A program made the position numbers and the translations under genes. A stretch of DNA of 64,000 nt from Anodontia alba (Eukaryota; Mollusca; Bivalvia; Lucinida; Lucinidae). The notes under the pieces are model-generated. The model had not been told where the DNA came from. It searched no databases and was given only the letters and a program-made list of their open reading frames with translations. The first letter of the stretch is position 1, and the number at the start of each line of letters is the position of its first letter. Location of the stretch: the NCBI GenBank assembly GCA_964016985.1, contig OZ024825.1:34254057-34318056 (forward strand), written 5' to 3'. Of the stretch, positions 51,401 through 63,400 are shown in pieces.

Positions 51401-54400
51401 TTTCTCAAAAAGAAACCATATGTTGTGGGTACTCATTAGAAGCGCTTACCCGATGTATTTCTAATGAGTATCCACAACATACGTTTTTTTTTTTGAGAAA
51501 TAAGAAAAATATTAAATATTGGTAGTTTTTTTAACTAAATCTTTAGATTTCAGGATTGATTATTAGCGACTATTTTCACCCCTGCATGATATTTCAGGTA
51601 TTGAAACAAGACATTCAGGACAATAAGCCATTGGTGGACAAACTGAATAAGACTGGAACAGCTTTATCTAAATTGTATCTGAGTGAAGATGATCTTGACC
51701 TTGTAAAATCAACAGTTGATGATGACAACAGAAGAGTTGAAGACATCAGGAGAGCTATGAGAGACAGATCCATGTCTATTGATGAGGCTCTGCAGCAGTC
51801 AGCTGAGGTAGGCTTAATATAAGGCACCAAGGCTGGACAATATGCAGCTCAAAGCTCCAGATAACCTAAAAATGCTGATATTTTTCTTTTTTCTCCATGA
51901 AAATATATGTTGTGGGTACTCATTAGAAGTGCCTTGCAAAGGCACTTCTAATGAGTACCCACAATATATATTTCAGTGAAGACATAAAAAATATATCTGA
52001 TAACCTTTATCTTGAGCTATGAGGCACACAGTGGAAAGGAAAAAAATCTACATACATTTTGTGAAAAATGTGGCCAGTCTGTATGTCTGCAATCTGGGCA
52101 GTTCTTTCAGTGATTCAGCATATTGAGACATATTTTAGTACCCCTAAGTAGGGGAAGGACTGGAGCTGACATCAGAAGCATCTGATCAGGGTCTCCATGC
52201 AACACTTTTTAGACACATCAGCAGGTAGTAAAAAGGATATGTTCAAATTCTAGGATAAGTATGTTAATGAATTAAGATGTCCCAATTTTTAGCGTAAATA
52301 TGGTAAGTCATGCATTAACAGCAAAGATTATTCATTTAGTGCCAGATAATGGGAGTATTCAAAAGATAATTTTTGTTAGGTTTGCATCAAAATATGTTTT
52401 GTGCATACTCATTGGAATCACCTCAGCATTACGAAACCAAACCTGTTCAAATATACTGAAAATTTTACCACCAGAAAATGAAAATATTCAGATAAAAATT
52501 CTGATATTTTTCATATTTCTGCTCAAAACATAGATTGTGGGTACTCATTAACCACCTTGCTGAGGCAGTTCTAATGAGTACCTACAATCTATGTTTTCAA
52601 GCACAAATAAGAAAAATAATATATACCCCTGTAAACCCCAGTCTTACTATATAAAAGTGGGGTTTAAGGTGGTCAACATTGTATAGGCAAGTTTTCCTGA
52701 TGGCAAGGGTAAATAAATACCATACCTACAGAATATACTATTCAACAATAGTATGGGTTATTTTAACTTTATGATGACAAAATATAACAAATAAAATATA
52801 GGGAAGATAGTTTTATATATTGTTAAATTGCTCCATAGTTAGGGCTTCCTGAACAGCAATTACAATGAAGACATGACATAACTTTGGTTTAGAATGCATT
52901 TGGGGTTCAGACCCAATTTTCTTACGATGGGTATGATATGAAAAACAAAAGTTATGTATAACCAATATGCAGTTGTACTCAAGATAGTGTACTACAAATG
53001 TTATTACGCATTTGTTTTGGTGCCTGTGACCAGGATATGATCACCAAACAAACCTCATTTGGAAGTTTTTGTGAAATGCCTGGGCAAATTTAGGCAGGAG
53101 AAAGACATGCAATTACTCAAGTTTACAATATTGATTGGTAAGGAAATACTGACTGATAAGGAAAAATGGCTATAACTAGATGTGTAGCTAGCTTTATTTG
53201 CCAATTTTCTCAAACAACCACCACTTTAAAGCAGTAAATACATTAAGACAAACTGAAAAAAGTACGAGTGGCTACATGCTATAACAGCATAGTATTTAAA
53301 TGTAATGTTTGATAGAAACACCCAGTTATACTTGAACCAAGTAAATGAGGGTAAGCATATTTTCTTCAGCATGATACTTAGGCAGTTTGTACTTTTACAG
53401 ACATTCCCAGTGAGTATAAAACTACATGTATATTATCAGACTGACACAATAGTATTAGACACTCAGTACTTAAAGCTGTGTCTGTGTACAACACATGGTA
53501 GCTTTGAAAAAAAAATAGTTCAGTTATATTAAAGATGCAAAATGTGTGCAGATCAGATTCAACAAAAATAATGGATTATAATAATACTGCTTCTAGTTTT
53601 TTAATAATTAAATTTTAAAGTACTTCTACTGGTTATGTATTTATGAGACACAATGATATTCCTTACTTTTTTTCTTGTTGTAAATGACAGATAGTATGTT
53701 CTAATAAACAACTGTTCCATCTAATTTGTGTTACATGGAATAAACAGGTTGGCTTTTGAATAAATACTGTTCACAATACTTACTCTAAGTATTGGACAGA
53801 CAGGCCTGAGCAAGCCAAATCAGATATTACACAGTACACCATCTCTGATCAGGATCTACATTGTTTGCCACTCATACAGCTGTTTTTTAATAGGTCAGTA
53901 ATTAGTGAAATATGCTTTTTCAAATGTTAGGACAATTATAAGGAGTTCAAATGTCCCAATAGTTTGGGCAAATTGAAAAGCCACATGATGAGATATTTCA
54001 TATATTGATTAGGACCATGATAAAGACATTGAAAAAATAGTTCAGGACACTTTTTAACTTTATCAGAGAGAAAAACAAAACTTGTAGTATTTGCTTGGAT
54101 ATATTATAAGTACAACTTTGTCATAGAAATATATATTAAAAAATACTTATATTTTCTTGTCTGTTTACTCTATTTTTTGAATTATTGAAATGAAAATACA
54201 GCTATCTAACTGCATTTTTTCCTGTAGTTACAGTTAATATTTTAGGCTTGTAAGATTAACTGTTAACTTCTACATAGAGCAGTATTCTTGAAAAATATTT
54301 TAATGCTTTCTGCTAATTGATTATGCCATCACTAAAATCATCACAGTCGGCATCATAAAAAAGTCAAAGTTAATAAATATTATTTTTGTTTTCAAAGTCT

Positions 54401-57400
54401 AGTTTTTGCTGTATAAGCTATGTAACAGTTACTGTTTAAGCAATTTTAAGGATTTAAGAATGCTGAAAACAGAAAAAGTAAGTCATTTTTGCCTTGTTAA
54501 ATTTGTTTTGTATGGGTAAAAATCTACTATCATCTTTGTTGTGGAAATTCTGGATTATTCAGTATTGCAGTATTGTTACAAAAGCCTGACATCGGCATTA
54601 GAGTTGGGATAGGCATCGGCTTGACACTTTTTTGTCCACACAGTATTTGTGAATCAGTGGTTTGATTCTTACCAATTTTATCATGGATATATAATTGAGA
54701 CATAAAGTACTGATTAGATTTGGTTGGTTGGTTGGTTGGTCAGTTAGTTGGAGTTTAACAGCCCAGTCAACACTATTAAGGTCATGTCAAGCCTTTAAGT
54801 TTACCTAATCACACTTTTTCAGGGCATGCTTAGTCCTCTAACCAGTACTCGTGCACATTCTTTCACCACACTCAAAATTTAGATGTCATAATCCATCCGT
54901 CTGTAAACTGCCAGAAGTTTTTGTTTTTCCAAATTCTGGGGGGTGGTTGGGTGGTGGGAAGGTGTCATGTATCTTGTGTCACCGGGGCGTCCAACTGATA
55001 TTGGCTTACAGTTGGGCAAGGCCTGCTATCCTTGGTAAAGGTAGAGGGGGATTGTTTTTATTTCTTCTGTTTCTTCCCTTTCATTCCTGTTCCTCTTTCT
55101 TCCCTGTTCCTCTCTTTCATCTCTTCTACTATCTCTTCTTTCTCTTTTCTCCCTTTCTCTGGGAGACGACACAAAATGACCCACAAGGGTTGACGTGTCG
55201 TTAAACCTCAACACAATCAATCAATTTTCCAAATTCTGAAGGTGTGCTTTAATTTCTTAAGTCCCATTACCCACAACATATGTTTTCGTGGAGTTATAAG
55301 AAAATTATCAATACCTTAGGATTGCAAAAAAGCATCTTATCAAGAGCTACGATCATCCAAATCAGGGTGGCAAAATGATTTCAGTGAATAACTCTGATTT
55401 TGATGAGTACCCTTGCATGACATGTTTTCAGGACAAAAAAAAAAAAAAAAAAGGAAATTTTTTTTCCTGGTTACCACACCCTGGACTTTCTTCTCATTCA
55501 GTCATTAGACTTTTTATACACATATTAGGTCTGTCAAATTGAAATGTATTCAGGAAATAAAAAAAACATCAGAATTGAATGTCATCATCTTCCATTTCTT
55601 TGAGGATACACTAAAGTGATAAACTAATATGCCCATAGAACAAAAATGAACATTACCATTGACTTGTAGAAATTCAGTCTGAGTATGTCACTTTAACAGT
55701 ATTTATTATTATAGACAATTGTTTTGGTTTCATTTCACTGTTAGAAATGTTATTTCCAAGCACAGTTTCTTCTCTTTAGTTAAGTAAAAGTTTTCTAGTT
55801 TAGAATAAACTTGTAGGAAAGTGTTCATATGAGAAATAAAGATGCTCACCTTGTTTTACCAAAATATTTGGTTACAAATGAAGCTGTTACAATGGATATT
55901 GGGAAAAAACAGTGACACAGCTGATCGATATACAAAACAATACCTATTTTTTTCTTGACGATGATTTTTTAAATGAAAGTAAATCTTGTAAGCAGTGAAT
56001 GTTACATCACCAGGGGAATAATGAAAATTCAATGCATTTCATGAGAATTCCAAGCTAAGTTGTGGTCAGTAAACATTTATTGATTTATTCCTTAATATTT
56101 TTTCCTTGTCTATCATGTTAACAAGTTCATGTAACATAGACCTCTATGTTCCCCTATAATATATATTGAAAATAGGTAGTCAGGTCTACACATAGTACGT
56201 GGATTTTCATGATTTAGCTACTGTATTCGACCTAATTACCGCACATACTCCTATAAGCACACAGTCAGCCAGTGTGATTTTATCTACTTCTTAATAAAAA
56301 CATATGTTGTGGGTACTCATTTGAATTGCCTCGACAAGTCGAGGCAGTTCAAACAAGTACCCACAACATATGCTTTTTATAAAGAAGCTCAGAAAATTAT
56401 ATCGCATAAGCATCATTAAATACTCTCCACATGAAGTCCTCTGCTGTACTTGTTTTAAAGTGTGCCCTTATTAGATGGATAGTTTTTCAAATTTTTCCAG
56501 TACTTTTGAATAACCTGAGCGCACAGTGCGGTAATTAGGTCAAATACTGTATTTATAAACCAGCTTTCCAATATGTTTATTACTTCTTGCAACCTTTTTG
56601 ACTGCATAAACCAGTTTTAATTTGCTCAGTAACCAACTCTTCCTCATTTTCCGTATAATTTGGTGAAAATGCATTGGCTTACATTGTTCTAAAGAGAGTA
56701 CCAGGATAGATATTTTCATATTCTCCACAAAAAAACATATGTTGCAGTACACAGTAGAAGCACATCACAGAGGCTATTCTATTGAGTACCTTCAGCACAT
56801 CGCAAAAACATACCTATATAATTTTGACCCCCTTAAACGCCACTTTTATATAGTAAAACTGGGGTTTACAGGGGTATACATTATTTTTCTTACTTTTGCT
56901 CTAAAACATAGATTGTGGGTACTCGTTAGGACTCTCTCACTGAGGCAGTTCTAACGAGTACCAACAATCGATGTTTTGAGCAGAAATATGAAAATATCAG
57001 AGTTTTTTTATCTGAAAATTTTAAGTTTTTGGAGGTGAAATTTTCTATATATTTGAATAGGTGTGTTTTCATAATGATATGTTTTTGTGGAGAAATAAGA
57101 AAAAGTATCAATAGTGTTGTTTGAAAAACTGGTCAAACTGGTTTTTATGGTCCTTTCATACTTCAAAATTGAAACATTGTTATCTGTACAAATATCACTT
57201 AACCCATTGTAGACTGAAGGACCTCCCCCACACTATATATTGGAAGAGTCCAATTTCAATTTTAGGTAGGTGAGGCTATGAGATTTAGATACTCCTAGAG
57301 AAAAATGGCTGAAGTATTTTATTTGCAAACAGTGAAGACCCTGATCAGATGCCACATTCTGCTGCGTCTGATCTGGGTCTGCACTGTTTGCCAGATACCC

Positions 57401-60400
57401 TTTTAGGGGTCTCCCGACTACAATGGGTTAATTCTGAATTTATGTTATGTTTTATTTTTTGACAGTTCACCGACAAACTGGAGAATATTTTAGACACTCT
57501 GACAACTACAGAAGAACAGGTCACTAATGCTGTGCCCGTGTCAGCACATCCTGATAAAATCAGAGAACAAATAGCAGAGAATAATGTAAGTTATTGTCTC
57601 AGTTATCGTCTTTGAAACTTGTTAAGGAGGAGTATTTGGTAATAATTCCAGGAGATTTTTCTTATTTTTCCATGAAAACGTATGTTGTGGGTACTCATTA
57701 GAAATGACTAGACAAGGCACTTCTGCTTGGCTCTTCTAATGAGCACACACAACATACATTTTCATTTAGAACTCAAAAATTATCCCAGAATTATCATGCT
57801 CCTCATTAAGTCCTGCGAAACTTACTAAAGTTAAAAGTCTTGAAGTTGAAATTATCAATTTGCTTGAGAAAGGTTCCATTAGTATCTCTGGGCAAAATCA
57901 GCAAACAAACAGATTGATAGTATTTTCCTATTCTAGAGCCCATTTGTTCAAAACTAACGATGTCGTAAGTTAATGTATCATTAAAATTTTGATCATTAAA
58001 TATGGCATATAGGCTAAAATTTTTGCTGAAAAAATGTGAGTAGCTTTTGCATTTGCAAAAGCTACTCACATTTTGTCAGCAAAAATGCCTGTGAATTAGT
58101 TATTGTACTTACTAGAACAGTTAATATTTTGACCACTAATGAACTAGAACAGTTAATATTTTGACCACTAATGAACTAGAACAGTTAATATTTTGACCAC
58201 TAATGAACTAGAACAGTTAATATTTTGACCACTAACAACACTTTGAACAACTGGACCCAGGATAATAGGATAATAGGTTTAGAAATTTCATGCAGATGAT
58301 CTCCTAGGAGATAATATGTATGAAATATTAACCCTTAAACTGCCAATCACAACAATTGTCATCTGCTTTGTCATCTGCTTGTGATTTTAAGTCATTTTTG
58401 CAAACAGTATGGACCCAGATCAGACTGCTCCTCTAGGTCTGATCAGGGTCCACACTGTTTGTCTGTATGCAAAAATAGGTTTGAAAAGTTTGCAAGAATA
58501 TTCAGCAGTCAACATAAACAGACAACATTTTCAGATGCAGGTTTTCTTGGCATTTTAAGGGTTAAGCCTTGTTGTCTAAGAGAAATCAAAAAAAAAAAAA
58601 AAAAAAATGATAAAAATATAAAAAATAAATAAGTAAAAATAAGATAAAGAAATAAAATGTAATCAGCTGCTATAACATATTACATAAGTCCGTCAGGTCA
58701 AAGATTAATTTGACGAAAGATGTCATTACCTTAGTAGCCAGTGGCCATGATAAAATTAATATTAGTTTTGTTTTCCCCAGAAAATAGAGTGCCAAGTTGA
58801 GGGAAAAAAATGTTTTAAATTTTGTCTTTTTCCATTTTGCATAAAAATCAGTACTCACTAATATTACCTATGAAATCTGCATGCTGTTAGGATTTTGCAT
58901 ATTTACATAAAAAAAATATTAGTTAGTGGCAGAATTCTGATTTTTGTTTTGTGTCTGCTACACAGGCATTGTTGGAAGATATGCAGATGAGATTGTCAGC
59001 TCTGGAGTCTGTGAAAAATGCAGCAGAAGATCTCATCAAACAAGCATCTGATGACCAAGATGAAGCCGTACAAGGTTGGTTTCTTATTCTTGTATCATTT
59101 TTATGACTGATCCATTTTCACAGTCAGGCCTAGGCAAACAGTGTAGACCCAGATCAGATGCCACAGAATGTGGCATCCAATCAGGGTCTACACCGTTTGC
59201 CACTCACCCAGCACTATTTTATACACATCAACAGGTAGTAAAACAGACATTCCAATTTTAGACATCACGAAAACATACCTATATAATTTTGACCCCCTTT
59301 AAACCCCACTTTTATATAGTAAAACTGGGGTTTACATTTTTTCTTATTTCTGCTCTAAAACATAGATTATGGGTACTCGTTAGAACTGCCTCGGAGCAGA
59401 AATATGAAACACACCTATTCAAATATATATAGAAAATTTCACCTCTAAAAACTGAAAATTTTCAGATAAAAAACTCTTTTATCTGAAAATTTTCAGTTTT
59501 TAGCAGTGAAATTTTCTATATGTATTTGAATAGGCCTGTTTTCATAATGGAACAGTATGGTACGAGTTAAAGTGTCGGAATATTTATGTTTAATACAATA
59601 TTCTGCTTCATGTCTACTTTATTTAACCTAATTACCACACTGTGATCATGAAATATTTTCTACGGTCATTCTCTCCCTTTGGCTGATTCAAGAAAGGCAG
59701 TTGTCAGTTTCTGGTGAAAGAATATGCACAATACTGGTTAACCACTTACAGGACTAAGCCTGCCCAGTAAAAGTATGGTTAGGTCAACTGACCATGCTCA
59801 ACACGACCCCATTGGGTGTTACTGGGCTGTAAAACCTCAACACAAACAAAACCACACTGTGCGCTTAGGTTTTTCAAAATTACTAAAACACATTTAGTAG
59901 AATAACCACCTAATAAGGTACACATTAAAGAAATATTCATTTGAATATTTCATGAGAGAATTAAGCTGCTTACTTGGTATTTTTTTTTCTGATTAATTTT
60001 TAAGAGCATATGTTTTTGGTTCTCGTTTGAATTGCCTCGACAAGTTGAGGCAATTTAAATGAGTACCTACAACATATGCTTTTAGAAAGAGGTAGATAAA
60101 AGCACACAGGCAGTCTGAAGACTAAGAAATTGCTTGACTGTGCTTATAGGGGTATGTGTGGTAATTACATCAGTTATGGTATTTTGTTTTGTAACACAGA
60201 TGTAAAAGTAAAACTACGTGATCTGGTAAACATGTTTGAGAAGATCAATGATGGCGCTCAGGAGAGAAATGCTGCACTAGAAGATACACTGGAAGTTGCA
60301 GATAAGTTCTGGGATGAACTGCAAGGATTAACACAACAGCTGAAGACACTCTCAGACAACATTGCCAACCAGGAGCCTCCAGCTTTGGAACCAGCTATCA

Positions 60401-63400
60401 TTAGAGAACAACAGGAAACACTTGAGGTGAGAACAATGTTTCAAGAATCCAGTATGTGATAATAGTACTGTATTGACCTAATATTGGGACAGGCAGGCCT
60501 GAGCAAACAGTGTAGACCCAGATCAGATGCTGCAGAATGCAGCATCTGATCAGGGTCTAGACTGTTTTCACTTAGACAAATCAAGAAGTAGTGAAATGGA
60601 CTTGCTCAAATTTTAAGACGAGTATGGTAAGGAGTTACAATAAGTAAGGTGTCCCAATACTAAGGGTATATTTGTGCTTAAACATCAGTATGCTGAATAT
60701 GATTACAAGTATTAGGAGACAGTAGATACATCTCCATTTGGTTCCTCCCACTTGGACAGGCACAGTGGCTCAATTGGTAGGTTGTCCGCTTTGTGACCAG
60801 GAGGTTGTGGGTTTGATTCCTGGCCATGTCATAGAAAAGACTAAAAAAGTCATATAAATAAGACATAAAAAGTACATATTAGCTTCTCTTTCACTTGGCC
60901 CTCAGCATTAAGAAAGTAAAGTTAGGAATAAGAACTGGTAAGCTTGGAGTCAATGTAATGTGACAGAATGGAAACACGTCATGTGTCTGGGGCATGGTAT
61001 TTCCTTGAGGCTGCACTCTAAAAGTGAGAATAGAGCACTATGTTACATCCAAACAACATCATGATATGACTGAAAGATTGTTGAAAGTGATATAAGGCTC
61101 AAATAAAACAATTAAACCCTCCCACTCGGCAGAAGACAATCTGCTTTCTAGTGCTTTTAAAGAATTTTTTCTTTCTTCAAACTAAATTTTGTTCCTTATG
61201 GATTTTATTTGTGGTATGTTCTTTTATATTACTCAAAATATTAATTTCTTTTTTTTTTCAGGCGATGCGTGATGACATTGAAGCCAGTCAGTTTGACCTT
61301 GATGAGGTTCATCAGACTGGAGAGCAGCTGATGTCATTGTGTGGGGAACCAGACAGACCTGAAGTGCAGAAGAATATTGATGACCTTGACAATAACTTAC
61401 TTGCCATCACCGGGGAATTTGACAAGAGGTCAAGGACATTGGAGGAGGCCCTGGAGAGGTCAATGTACTTCCAGGAAGAACTTATGGTAAATCATTAGCT
61501 AATTTCAATATGAAGGATTGTACTAGATTGCTCTTAAGGGAACTGCATACACTTGGTAGATTTCCTGCTATTTCTGCCAAGGGAGACAACTTTTGTGACT
61601 TCCTGTTTTCTGCATTGCAAGACCTTCTAAAAAGGGTTCTATTCTAAAAGGAAGTAATTTGCTCCCATGGGGAGCAGATTCTTTCCTTTTAGAATAGACC
61701 CCTTTCCAGAAGGGAGGTAAAATAATTTTGACAATTGTCTCCCTTGAAAGTATATCAGTTTCCCTTATATTCCTCATCTGATTTGGAATAAATTATAGAC
61801 CCTCTGTGGGAGGACTGTAATGATATTGTCAAGTGACCTGCCAAATCTTACTGAAATAAATTTTTTTGTGACAAAACCAATGCAGACTAACTTTATTTTG
61901 TTTATTCTACACACAACATACAGTTTCATGATAAAATAAGAAAGTTTTCCTAACTATGTTCTTTTGAGCTACCAGAAGAATTTCGTCAGGACTCAAAAAC
62001 TCAAATTAGCCATGGTAAACGAGCCATCAGTGTTAAAGCTATTGAGGTTCGACTGTATCATACTTTATCATACCTAAAATTTTAACAAATCTGTTTGACT
62101 ATCTGGTGATGTGTCTGGTTGAACATTTCTGTGTGAATCTTTAAAGTAAACTTATACAGTATATTGAAGTAGTGGGTTGAATTGATACTTATTTCATTTA
62201 TTTATTTTCAGAAAACACTTGTCTGGCTACAGAAGAGAGAGGATCGACTGAAGGAATTTGGACCTGTAGCTTCTAACTTCGATACAATTAAAGATCAGTG
62301 GAATGAAGTAAAGGTAAGTTTGGTTTCTGTAATTTACACACATCACAGTTAAAGGCGAGGTCATGGATTAAGATTCAAATTAATGTATAAAAGATTTTCC
62401 TGTACAACTTCCTTTTACAGGAGTACCAAATTTTGAGGGGAAAATTTGGAGTTTGTATCAAAATATGCTAAGTGTCACCACTATATAAACTCCTTAATTT
62501 AGAATTTGACAAAAATGTAATGTACTTACTGAATTCATTTACTGAGTTTCTTTCCCTCTACCATTAGAAATGGACGACTAATTTTCATGGGAAAATATTA
62601 GTCTCCCTTCTCACTTGAAGCTTCTTGTAGAATAATCTTTACTTTTTGTTTTTTAAAGGGAGGAATCTTATACAAGGTTATCGCCCCTTTGCAGTTATGA
62701 TAGCAAAATCATTCAGGGCCCAGTTGTTCAAAGCTAACAATGTCGTTAGTTAATGATTCGTTAAAATTTACATTGAGTGATACGCAAATACGCTGAAATT
62801 TTTGGCTGAAAAAATGTGAATAGCTTTTGCAGTGCAAAAGCTACTCACATTTTTTCAGCAAAAAATATCAGAATATTGTATATTTCGCTAAAACAGTTAA
62901 CGAAATGACCCTTAACGAGCTCAGTAAGCTAACAACGCTTTGAACAACTGGGCCCAGGTGTATCCATTCACTTAATTTTCTTCTTCATTTCAGATTTTCA
63001 AGTCTGAAGTGGATCCAAAGCTCTCTGACATTGAATCACTGAACCAGAAAGCCGATGAGCTGGTAAAAGACTCAAATCCAGACCAAGCTGTTGTTGTCAC
63101 AGACCCCATGACCACGGTCAACAAACGTTGGGATGGTTTGTTGGAAGGCATCGGTGATCGTCAGCGTCTGTTACAGTTGGCCATGTTAGATGTTGGACAG
63201 TTTGAACATGCCATGAATGAGTTACTGGCCTGGCTGGACAAGACTGAACAAACCCTGGATGAATGCAAACCAGTGTATGGTGATAGGAAACTGGTGGAAA
63301 TTGAACTTGCTAAACACAAGGTTTGTTTTAACCCTTACTACACAGACAGTCAACCCTCTTTATACTGACACTCGATACAACGACAAAATTCATTATATTG

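Larger units (their letters stand above)
51808..57465 (+). other. Long intron between exons 26 and 27
   Basis: The intron is 5.66 kb. In order it holds FB4 (51850-52021), FB2 (52427-52702), about 2 kb of AT-rich sequence in which I recognise nothing (52703-54700), a TTGG microsatellite with a reversed SINE S1 fragment (54723-54878), a different SINE-like tail (about 55160-55225), an FB4 fragment (55262-55345), about 0.9 kb unique-looking AT-rich sequence, element E (56221-56551), FB2 (56798-57075) and a hairpin at 57325-57395. Confidence 0.7.

Noticed and set aside
58270..58330. CRISPR-like look of direct repeats near 58111-58235
   Set aside because: The repeats are head-to-tail without spacers, in a eukaryotic intron, within a MITE.
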